The notes under the pieces are model-generated. The model did not search any database and was not told where the DNA came from. It saw only the letters and a list, made by a program, of their open reading frames with translations. From Pseudomonadota bacterium (lineage in GTDB: Bacteria > Pseudomonadota > Gammaproteobacteria > Acidiferrobacterales > Acidiferrobacteraceae), in the NCBI GenBank assembly GCA_021797365.1, contig JAJZZU010000066.1, forward strand, positions 1-10,194: 10,194 nucleotides of DNA, in the 5' to 3' direction. The translations under genes were made by a program, and so were the position numbers. The first letter of the stretch is position 1. Each line of letters begins with the position of its first letter. This document shows, piece after piece, positions 1 to 5,800 of the stretch.

Positions 1-182
1 CGCGTCAGGATGAGAGTGACCACGGCGCCCACGGCCAGGATGAGCGCAACGGACAGGCCTATGAGGCCGCGTGTCAGGCGCTGCGCGAGCCGCATGAGAT
101 TGTCCTTGTCCGGCGTCACGGGCGCCCTGGGCGGCATGAGCGCAGGTTTTGGTGACTTGCCGGGTTTGGATGGGTCAGGCAT
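1..182 (-). CDS. Single-pass membrane protein of the transfer operon, N-terminal part only
   Basis: Only the first 60 residues are in the window; the gene runs off the left edge. The start is ATG at 182, with an AAGGA ribosome binding site at 194-190 and a 7-base gap. The ATG overlaps the end of the upstream gene by 8 bases (ATGCCTGA), so the two are translationally coupled. The visible protein has a proline- and lysine-rich N-terminus (about residues 1-25), a short basic stretch, and one strong hydrophobic segment at about 39-60. This predicts a short cytoplasmic tail and a single inner-membrane anchor, with the rest probably periplasmic. In Dot/Icm-type systems that layout fits DotI/IcmL (TraM) and also DotG or DotF. 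DotI is my best guess from operon position, but the visible part is too short to prove it. The coding call itself is firm because of the coupling and the clean membrane segment. Confidence 0.75.
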   Translation of the reverse strand, partial: MPDPSKPGKSPKPALMPPRAPVTPDKDNLMRLAQRLTRGLIGLSVALILAVGAVVTLILT

Positions 183-1533
183 AAGAGGTTCCTTGGTTTT
201 CTGGCGGAGAGTTCAGGTTGCCCGCGGCCCAGGATGCCAGCGCGCCGTCTAGTTCGAGGAGCTCGGCTGCGGCGTTGCGCACGCGCAGGGCGAGTGCCGA
301 AATGAAGGGGTCCTGGGGATCGATGCCGGCGGGCGGCGTCCACGCGGCGATCGCCCGGTCGGCTGGAAAAACCGGCGGTACCAGGCGTTCCCGGGCGCAG
401 AGATCCGCCAGGGCCTTCCAGTCGTCGCCTTCGCGCATGAGCACGCCGATCTGGCCGTAGCCCACCCGGCGCACGACGAAGCCTTCCTGCATGAGCGTCA
501 TGGCCGCGATGGCGCAGTGGATACGCCCCACGGCATGCAGGAACGGGGCAGCAAGATTCGGATAGCGGGCGCCCTTGCGCCGGCCGTAGAGCGGCGGCAT
601 GCGGGCGGCGGCCCCGCGCAGGAGCGCGTCCGCAAAGAGCGCGACGGACTCCGAGGCCCAAAAGGCTCCGCCCTCGTCCGCCGACAGTGTCGTGACGAGG
701 CCGCGCAAAAACCGGAAGCGTTCCGGATCCGCAGGCCACCGGATGGTCTGGTGGACCCGGATCTTCGCGCCGGCCGCCAGGAGGCGGGCGAGTTCGTAGT
801 GCGTCACGAACCGCCGTTGCGATTCCACATCGAGCGTGGCGCCGAAATTCAGGAGGGCGGAAGCAAGCCGCGGCTGGCTGTCGATCGTGAAACGGGCCAG
901 CATCGGCGCCTGGTCCATCACCCACTCTTCCGTGATCCGCGAAGGCAGGCTGTCGTCCCAGACGGCCTCCTGCCCCTCGTTCGGTACGACGGCGGTCAGC
1001 ACGTGGGCCGAGTAGAGCAGGGGGTGCATGCGCAGGGTGATGTCTTGCCCCTCTTCGGAAAATCCCATCGGCCAGTCGAACATTTCCGACGAGTCGGAGA
1101 TCGCCTGGTCCAGCTGGGGCGCCAGTTCGAGGTTCGGGGGTCCCGTGCGCTCGCGGATCGCGTTGACGAGACGGCCCTGGGGGATGGCGCCGTTGGCTTG
1201 AAAGGCGGCCCCATACAGGTTCAAGACGCGCTGCGCGATGCCGGCGCCGGCCACGGCCTGATCCTGGGCGCGTTCTGGCGAGACGCCCAGGCTCCCCACG
1301 ACGCGTGGCAAGGGATCGCCAAAGTACCGGCACTGCCGGTAGAGGGCGTGGTGGGCAAGCTGCTGGGCGTACATCGCCGGCCACTCGCTGTTCAGAATCC
1401 AGACGACATCCGAGGACAAATCGTGGAGCCCGGAGATCAGACGCGCCCGGGCGCCCGGCTGGTCGCCGCGGGCCGCCCACCCCTGACCGGGTGCCTCGGG
1501 GTTGTCGAAGACCACGTAGCCCGCCGGATTCAT
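175..1533 (-). CDS. Uncharacterised 452-residue protein of an MPF_I transfer operon
   Basis: I do not recognise this family. The reading frame stays open further upstream, to 1911, but the real start is ATG at 1533. There it overlaps the stop of the icmJ-like gene as ATGA and is preceded by GGAGG at 1547-1543 with a 9-base gap. The product begins MNPAGYVVFD, is rich in Ala, Leu and Arg, and shows no signal peptide or membrane segment, so it should be cytoplasmic. I see no Walker A motif, so it is not IcmB/DotO, the large ATPase that follows icmJ in Legionella. It also lacks the N-terminal membrane helices of DotM/IcmP. The stretch from about residue 40 to 75 (VVWILNSEWPAMYAQ, then LAHHALYRQCRYFG) is aromatic- and His-rich and might be a folded core. 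Its place directly after the DotN-like gene suggests it works with the coupling-protein complex or is an element-specific transfer factor; this is inference. Confidence 0.85.
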   Translation of the reverse strand: MNPAGYVVFDNPEAPGQGWAARGDQPGARARLISGLHDLSSDVVWILNSEWPAMYAQQLAHHALYRQCRYFGDPLPRVVGSLGVSPERAQDQAVAGAGIAQRVLNLYGAAFQANGAIPQGRLVNAIRERTGPPNLELAPQLDQAISDSSEMFDWPMGFSEEGQDITLRMHPLLYSAHVLTAVVPNEGQEAVWDDSLPSRITEEWVMDQAPMLARFTIDSQPRLASALLNFGATLDVESQRRFVTHYELARLLAAGAKIRVHQTIRWPADPERFRFLRGLVTTLSADEGGAFWASESVALFADALLRGAAARMPPLYGRRKGARYPNLAAPFLHAVGRIHCAIAAMTLMQEGFVVRRVGYGQIGVLMREGDDWKALADLCARERLVPPVFPADRAIAAWTPPAGIDPQDPFISALALRVRNAAAELLELDGALASWAAGNLNSPPENQGTSYA

Positions 1534-2255
1534 GCCACAGCGCCTCCGGATGCCGCGGACCATTCGGCCAGGACGGCCTCCCATTGCGCCTCGGGGCGCC
1601 AGGCATGTTCCGACCACCAGGCGATCGCTTTGGTGTAGACCTCGGGGCGGGGCACGAGACGCAAGGGACGCAGCACGCGCGAGCGCTCGGGCCAGGCCGG
1701 CGACCGCTCGCCCGCGGCTAGCATGAGGGCGCTCCCCAGGTTCTGCGCATCCGTGATTGTGTCGCCATATACCTCGGCGGCGCGCCCCTGCATCTGTTCC
1801 AGAAAGCGAAACCACGCCTGTCCCGCCGCGGCGTAACGGCCCTTGCGGGCAATGGCCACCGCTGCGACGTTCGAGAGGAGATTCACCTCCTCCTGCGTGA
1901 ACCACGGGCACCAGGCGAGCATGGCGGCCGAACGGTGGCCGGCGTTGCCGACGTGATGGACCTGATGGCAGAACGGGCAGGCTGTCAACAGGTTGGACAG
2001 CTTGTTGTTCCGGTGGTTATCGTCCAGGTGATGGACCTCCAGATATCCGGATGCCGCGAGCGACCCCGGATGGGCCTGCGGATCGTTCTGGACCGTAAAA
2101 CGGCAGTACCGGCAGGCCCATCCGTCCCGTTTCAGGGCATCCAGGCGCACACGCGCGTAGGTCGCGTCGGCGGCCTCGCGCGCCTCGTCGTGCATGCGCC
2201 ACGTGGACCGCTTGACCCCAAGGACAAGCGGGGGGCGGATCGTGCCATCCTCCAT
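1530..2255 (-). CDS. icmJ: IcmJ/DotN-like HNH/zinc-finger protein of the type IV coupling complex
   Basis: A 241-residue protein. ATG at 2255 is chosen over the in-frame TTG (2261) and GTG (2258) because AAGGGA at 2267-2262 sits 6 bases before it. That site overlaps the stop codon of the preceding gene. N-terminal features: a basic Trp-containing segment (about 15-25), CRYC at 48-51, then an HNH-like ββα-metal core with EVHHLDDNHRNN at 73-84 and CPFC at 93-96. The four cysteines should bind zinc. A helical C-terminal half follows, with WFTQEEVNLLSNV at 118-130. In Legionella DotN is a non-membrane subunit that binds the coupling ATPase DotL and helps recruit substrates, and icmD-icmJ adjacency is also found there. 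Gene order, size and motif layout support the assignment. The alternative is a free-standing HNH endonuclease, because the HH/N/H signature looks complete here. Confidence 0.78.
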   Translation of the reverse strand: MEDGTIRPPLVLGVKRSTWRMHDEAREAADATYARVRLDALKRDGWACRYCRFTVQNDPQAHPGSLAASGYLEVHHLDDNHRNNKLSNLLTACPFCHQVHHVGNAGHRSAAMLAWCPWFTQEEVNLLSNVAAVAIARKGRYAAAGQAWFRFLEQMQGRAAEVYGDTITDAQNLGSALMLAAGERSPAWPERSRVLRPLRLVPRPEVYTKAIAWWSEHAWRPEAQWEAVLAEWSAASGGAVA

Positions 2256-2265
2256 CACCAATCCC

Positions 2266-2673
2266 TTAATTACCGAGGGCGGACATCGCGCTGGATGTCT
2301 GGTCGCTGCCGAATGTGGACGCCGATCCGCTCGAGGCGACCGCCATGATCGAGAGCAGGAGGATGCCGCCCAGGATCATGCCCAGGATGACGCCCATCGG
2401 CATGTTGGTCTTGTGGCGGAAAATAAAGCCGATGATGCCTCCCATGAGCGCTCCGAACCCGACGAGCCACGCGAGCATCTTCAGAAAATACGCGATGCCC
2501 TGACTCTGGTTGCCGAGGTTCTGTCCGATCTGTCCGAACGTGACCGCCGCGTGCGCGGCCCCCGGAAGAAAGGTGGCGGCGACGAGCAAGCCGACCCCGA
2601 AGGTGCTCAGGAGAGCCGCAGACCGGGTGCGGCCAGCCGTTTTTGTAGTAGGTTTCTGTGTGTGGTAATGCAT
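2266..2673 (-). CDS. icmD: IcmD/DotP-like (TraR/IcmC family) small membrane protein
   Basis: A 135-residue protein. The start at ATG 2673 has GGAG at 2686-2683 with a 9-base gap. A longer in-frame version would need TTG at 2721 and has no clear binding site; the ATG at 2680 is in another frame. The N-terminus is basic, followed by a hydrophobic stretch (about 19-40) ending PGAAHA|AV, a good signal peptidase I site. The mature part keeps IGQNLGNQSQGI, a membrane segment at about 62-85, a short polar loop with RHKTNMP, and a second membrane segment at about 94-115. It ends in a Ser/Gly-rich tail. This signal peptide plus two-helix hairpin with a basic, Pro-containing loop is the layout of the IcmC/IcmD (DotE/DotP) family. 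It is the first gene of the leftward operon and the icmJ-like gene follows after 10 bases, the same neighbour order as in Legionella. Telling IcmD from IcmC would need a profile search. Confidence 0.72.
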   Translation of the reverse strand: MHYHTQKPTTKTAGRTRSAALLSTFGVGLLVAATFLPGAAHAAVTFGQIGQNLGNQSQGIAYFLKMLAWLVGFGALMGGIIGFIFRHKTNMPMGVILGMILGGILLLSIMAVASSGSASTFGSDQTSSAMSALGN

Positions 2674-2766
2674 ATTGCATAACTCCGTTTGATGAGTGGT
2701 AGGGGAAGTATGGCGCGCCAAAGCGGGGTGTGAAGCCTTCGCGCGCGCGGTGGGGCTGGGGAGGTA

Positions 2767-2774
2767 CCGGTTAT
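2767..2774 (-). promoter_or_regulatory. ATAACCGG element upstream of the leftward transfer operon
   Basis: The minus strand reads ATAACCGG here, 93 bases before the icmD-like start codon. The same word occurs just after the -10 box of dotA (2940-2947, plus strand). A 7-base version occurs just after the likely -10 of the small coiled-coil gene (5632-5626, minus strand). All three point toward the downstream gene. It could be a regulator site or part of a common initial transcribed sequence; seen only by eye. Confidence 0.3.
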
Positions 2775-2913
2775 GCGTTATTCACGTGCTGTGACCGTTG
2801 CCTTCGCCACGAACCTTGTCGTGAGTGGATCAGCCAATTCCGGCTTGGCGCGCCGCCTAGCATCCTCATCCCCCAAGAAGCAATGTGGTGAATAGGTCCG
2901 CACGGGCCTGGTC

Positions 2914-2941
2914 TTCAGCCATAACGAGTGGTTGCTATAAT
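2914..2941 (+). promoter_or_regulatory. Extended -10 promoter of the dotA/traY gene
   Basis: A perfect TATAAT lies at 2936-2941, preceded by TG one base upstream (TGCTATAAT), which makes a full extended -10. The best -35 is weak (TTCAGC at 2914-2919, 16-base spacer). Extended -10 promoters commonly tolerate a weak -35. Transcription should start near 2948 and leave a leader of about 24 bases before the ATG at 2972. This argues against the longer reading frame beginning at 2885, which would lie upstream of the promoter. Confidence 0.65.
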
Positions 2942-2971
2942 AACCGGAATACCACAACAGGATATTCCGCC

Positions 2972-5158
2972 ATGCCCGCATCCTTTCTCCCCTCGGCCTC
3001 GCAGGCCCAGACCATGCTGACGCCAGTCCGGACTGATCAGTCCGTCGGCATCCTGAACCACCTGTTCGGCACCACGAACTGGCACGACCTGTACATGCAG
3101 TCGATCGGGTTTTCCGCGAGCTCGGCCAGCGCCTTTTTCCCGATCCTCTCGGCCTTCGACGACGTCGTGTTCGCGTTCGTCACGCTGTGGGTGGTGTACA
3201 TCATGACGCTCGCGGTCGTGAACACGGCACACAGCGGCAAGACCATGGGCGATCGGTTCCATACGCTGTATACCCCGCTGCGCTCGGCGATCGCCATGGT
3301 CATGTTGGCCCCGATTCCGGGGGTCGGCATCAGCGCCATCCAGGCGGTCCTGCTGGGGTTTGTGTGGGTCTCGATCGGAGGGGCTAACTATCTGGCGAAC
3401 ACGGCGACCTCCTATATGGCCAGGCACGGCGGGATGCTCACGGCGCTTGCGCCGTCGGGCGGCACGCGGCTGGCCCAGGGGCTTCTGCAGTCCCTGGTCA
3501 CGCGGGAGTACATCCACAATTTCGAGTCGCCGAATCCGGGCTCGGCGGTGCCGGTGTTCGCACCCGGCTCGCCCACGTGGACGGCGGCGGGGAGCGGCGG
3601 CGAATGGACCTACACGTTTTCCAACCCGGCGACCGGCGGATTCGCGCCCGGCCAGATGGGGCAAATCGTAATCAGCTGCCATGCGCAGTCCGGGCCGATG
3701 TGCACGGCGCAGAAGGCCGCGGTCATGCAGATGGCGCAGACCCTGGCGCCGTATGCCGAGGCGGTCGTGCGCGCCGCGCAGGGCACGGTCGGGGGGCAGA
3801 CCGCCGCGCCCGTGACCGTGCCAGCCTCGCCCCTGTACGTGGCGGCGAAGCAGTACGACGCGGCGGTGGCCGGGGCCATCAGCGCTGAGCAGTCCCGGAT
3901 CTCCCCGCAGTTCGCGCAGAGCATGGACAACCTGAATGCACATGTCCATACCTACGGGTGGCTTTCGCTGGGTGCGTACTACTGGACGATCGCCCGATCG
4001 AACAGCGAACTGCAGGACCGGGTGGACGAGACGCCCGGCTGGACCGGATATGACGGCAAGGCCGTCGCGGCCGATCTCGGCCCCTTCGACTCGCAGCGTC
4101 TGGACGGCGTGCTCACGCAGGTGGCCGCTGGCGCCCAGGCGGTGGCGCCTCCGGCGGCGAAACCGAGCGGCAGCCTCGTCATGTCCGCGCTCGACGAACT
4201 CATCCCGTCCAACTTGCAGACCCTCTTCGCGCAGCCGGCTGCGGACTTTCTGCTGAACGGCGACCCGGTCGCCAATCTGCAGCGCGCCGGGCAGATCGTC
4301 CTGGACGGCGAGATGGGCGGCATCCTGGCCAACTACGTGGGCGCGAGGGTCGCGGCCAAGTCGGTCGATTCGGCGACGGCCGGCATCCCGCTGGTGGGTA
4401 AGCTCATCAGCGGCGCCGACGGCGTGCCGGCGCGCATCCTGCGCTACCTGTCGCCGTATGTGGTGGCTTTTCTTCTTGCCCTTACCCTCATTGCTTTCGT
4501 CTGGGCGTTCTACATCCCCAGCATCCCGTTCATCCTGTGGGTGTTCGGGGTCCTGGGATGGCTCATGCTGGTCGTGGAAAGTCTGGTGGCGTCGGTCCTA
4601 TGGGCCTCTGGCATCGCGACCCCGGAAGGGGAGGGCCTGCTCGGAGAGCGCGGCTCACAGGGATTTATGCTGTTTCTCAACGTGATGTTCCGACCCGCCC
4701 TCATGGTCATCGGATTCTTCGCATCGTTTCTCCTGCTCACGACCATCGGCAACTGGGTGGGCGCGGGATTCGTCACGTTCTGGGGGCAGGAGAACGCGAG
4801 CGCCTGGATTTCCTGGAATCCGCTCATGTGGATCGGGTCGGTGATGCTCGTCACATATCTCGCGATGGAACTGGCCCACAAGGTCTTCGAGCTCATCACC
4901 TGGATTCCGGAAAACGTCATGCGCTGGGTCGGGGGTCAGGGCACGCAGCTTGGGGAGCAGAAGCACGCGCAGAGCATCGAGGCCGGATTCATGGCGGCCT
5001 CGAAAACGCGCGGCAGCCAGCGCGATGCTATGCGGGAAATCAAGAGGAAGGGCGGGGATGAGAAGGGAGAAGCGGCGGCCAAGAAGACCGAGGGCGCCGC
5101 GACTACTGGCAAGGAGTCGGGGCTGGACACGGGGGAGAAAGGCCTACCACCGAGGTAA
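2972..5158 (+). CDS. dotA: DotA/TraY-family inner-membrane protein of the type IV secretion/conjugation system
   Basis: A 728-residue polytopic membrane protein. The ATG at 2972 has AGGA at 2959-2962 with a 9-base gap and lies just downstream of an extended -10 promoter; the frame is open back to 2885 but that start is less likely. Hydrophobic segments lie at about 63-86 and 105-139. A long, mostly polar central region follows (about 150-480), with cysteines at 236 and 244, probably periplasmic. A dense C-terminal membrane cluster then lies at about 493-516, 518-545, 570-592 and 615-640. Right after it comes WIPENVMRWVGGQG (about 644-657), a hallmark region of this family, and a charged Lys/Glu tail. 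Legionella DotA and IncI1 TraY share the two-cluster topology. The function is a membrane component of the Dot/Icm-like transfer channel. No clear signal peptide is visible, unlike Legionella DotA. It is transcribed opposite to the icmD-icmJ operon. Confidence 0.85.
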   Translation: MPASFLPSASQAQTMLTPVRTDQSVGILNHLFGTTNWHDLYMQSIGFSASSASAFFPILSAFDDVVFAFVTLWVVYIMTLAVVNTAHSGKTMGDRFHTLYTPLRSAIAMVMLAPIPGVGISAIQAVLLGFVWVSIGGANYLANTATSYMARHGGMLTALAPSGGTRLAQGLLQSLVTREYIHNFESPNPGSAVPVFAPGSPTWTAAGSGGEWTYTFSNPATGGFAPGQMGQIVISCHAQSGPMCTAQKAAVMQMAQTLAPYAEAVVRAAQGTVGGQTAAPVTVPASPLYVAAKQYDAAVAGAISAEQSRISPQFAQSMDNLNAHVHTYGWLSLGAYYWTIARSNSELQDRVDETPGWTGYDGKAVAADLGPFDSQRLDGVLTQVAAGAQAVAPPAAKPSGSLVMSALDELIPSNLQTLFAQPAADFLLNGDPVANLQRAGQIVLDGEMGGILANYVGARVAAKSVDSATAGIPLVGKLISGADGVPARILRYLSPYVVAFLLALTLIAFVWAFYIPSIPFILWVFGVLGWLMLVVESLVASVLWASGIATPEGEGLLGERGSQGFMLFLNVMFRPALMVIGFFASFLLLTTIGNWVGAGFVTFWGQENASAWISWNPLMWIGSVMLVTYLAMELAHKVFELITWIPENVMRWVGGQGTQLGEQKHAQSIEAGFMAASKTRGSQRDAMREIKRKGGDEKGEAAAKKTEGAATTGKESGLDTGEKGLPPR

Positions 5159-5166
5159 GGGAGTAA

Positions 5167-5607
5167 TCAGTACTTTTCCGGCTTGCCCGCGGCCCGCGCG
5201 GCATATTTCCTGCCGAGGATCGCATCATATTTTTTGATGAGTGGATCTTCATCGCGGCGGGGGTCGCCCACGGGTGGTACCGGGTAGCCACGTATCTTTT
5301 CGGCTTCCGCAATGGCGACTTCGCGCCATGCCCCGTACATATCCAACAGCCTGTCGTACTGGGCATCCAGTTTCTTGTACTTCGCCTGCCACTCGTCGAT
5401 GATGGCTGCCAACTTAAGGACGTTGTCCCGTCGGGCCTCCGCGGCTATACGCCGCGCATGGGCTTCATCGGCTTCCTCCTTCAGCCGCGCGACTTGCATG
5501 TCGAGCACGGCATTGGCGGCGCCCATGCCGAGCTTATCGCCTTCGTACCACTGGCCGTTCGGGCCCTGAAATGGATTCAAAAGACCGGCTGGCGAACTCG
5601 CACCCAT
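5167..5607 (-). CDS. Small soluble coiled-coil protein of unknown function
   Basis: A 146-residue protein I do not recognise. ATG at 5607 is preceded by AAAGGGG with a 7-base gap, and a likely promoter lies at 5669-5641. The N-terminus (LLNPFQGPNGQWYEGDKLG, about 9-27) is Gly/Pro-rich. A long, strongly charged helical region follows (about 35-105, e.g. ARLKEEADEAHARRI), consistent with a coiled coil. The tail is Pro- and Lys-rich. No signal peptide or membrane segment is seen, so it should be cytoplasmic. It converges on dotA with only 8 bases between the stop codons. In IncI plasmids the gene after traY encodes entry exclusion, but that gene lies in the same direction and this protein has no resemblance I can show. 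The GC-rich codon use matches the transfer genes rather than the SIR2 block. Confidence 0.75.
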   Translation of the reverse strand: MGASSPAGLLNPFQGPNGQWYEGDKLGMGAANAVLDMQVARLKEEADEAHARRIAAEARRDNVLKLAAIIDEWQAKYKKLDAQYDRLLDMYGAWREVAIAEAEKIRGYPVPPVGDPRRDEDPLIKKYDAILGRKYAARAAGKPEKY

Positions 5608-5640
5608 GGCGCAGCCCCTTTTTTTCGGTTATTTGTGTGC

Positions 5641-5669
5641 AACTTAGCCCCTGGAAACACGCGAGTCAA
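5641..5669 (-). promoter_or_regulatory. Likely promoter of the small coiled-coil gene
   Basis: On the minus strand TTGACT (5669-5664) is followed after exactly 17 bases by TAAGTT (5646-5641). The -35 is one base off consensus and the -10 matches at three of six positions. Transcription would start around 5635, giving a leader of about 28 bases. ATAACCG lies at 5632-5626, near the predicted start of the transcript, as it does for dotA. Confidence 0.45.
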
Positions 5670-5710
5670 GAGTTGAGGTAGGGATGGCGTGGGTTGTGTG
5701 GCGGCCACTT

Positions 5711-5789
5711 CGAGCGCGACAGCTCGTCCTATAGACCGCATCGCGCTTTGGTTAGAGCGCGGGAAGCGCTTGGGGGTATGGCCAAGCGC
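5711..5789. other. Cluster of three stem-loops between the SIR2 gene and the coiled-coil gene
   Basis: Three inverted repeats stand in a row. CGAGC/GCTCG has a 6-base loop (5711-5726). CGCGCT/AGCGCG has an 8-base loop TTGGTTAG (5742-5761). GCGCTTGG/CCAAGCGC has an 8-base loop (5766-5789). The last lies 11 bases past the stop of the SIR2 gene on the minus strand. It could act as a terminator, although the run of T comes before the stem rather than after it. Alternatives are a structured RNA, a replication or transfer site, or a recombination boundary. The rest of the 193-base spacer (5608-5800) holds only the promoter above. Confidence 0.4.
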
Positions 5790-5800
5790 ATAAAAATCCC

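Larger units (their letters stand above)
2674..2971. promoter_or_regulatory. Divergent intergenic control region between the icmD-like operon and dotA
   Basis: About 300 bases separate two divergently transcribed transfer units, and I see no convincing gene here. Visible elements are: the promoter of dotA near 2936-2941; ATAACCGG on the plus strand at 2940-2947 and the same word on the minus strand at 2774-2767; a perfect 10-base palindrome TGGCGCGCCA at 2711-2720; and the same TGGCGCGCC word again at 2846-2854. Repeated palindromic words between divergent operons are typical of regulator binding, but no bound factor can be named. I could not find a strong promoter for the leftward operon. 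The AT-richer stretch at about 2771-2783 on the minus strand is the best place to look. Confidence 0.55.

Noticed and set aside
116..1606. Long open frames on both strands across the 452-residue gene (for example 116-1606 minus and 517-1638 plus)
   Set aside because: They are shadows typical of GC-rich coding DNA: Arg/Pro/Gly-rich products with no domains. The 175-1533 minus frame has coupled start and stop signals.
2915..3949. Long minus-strand frame opposite dotA
   Set aside because: The product is Arg/His/Gly-rich without motifs and lies antisense to a clear DotA/TraY protein.
5748..5760. tRNA-like D-arm sequence TTGGTTAGAGCGC
   Set aside because: The 13 bases match common tRNA D-arms, but no acceptor stem, anticodon arm, T-arm or CCA end can be placed around them.
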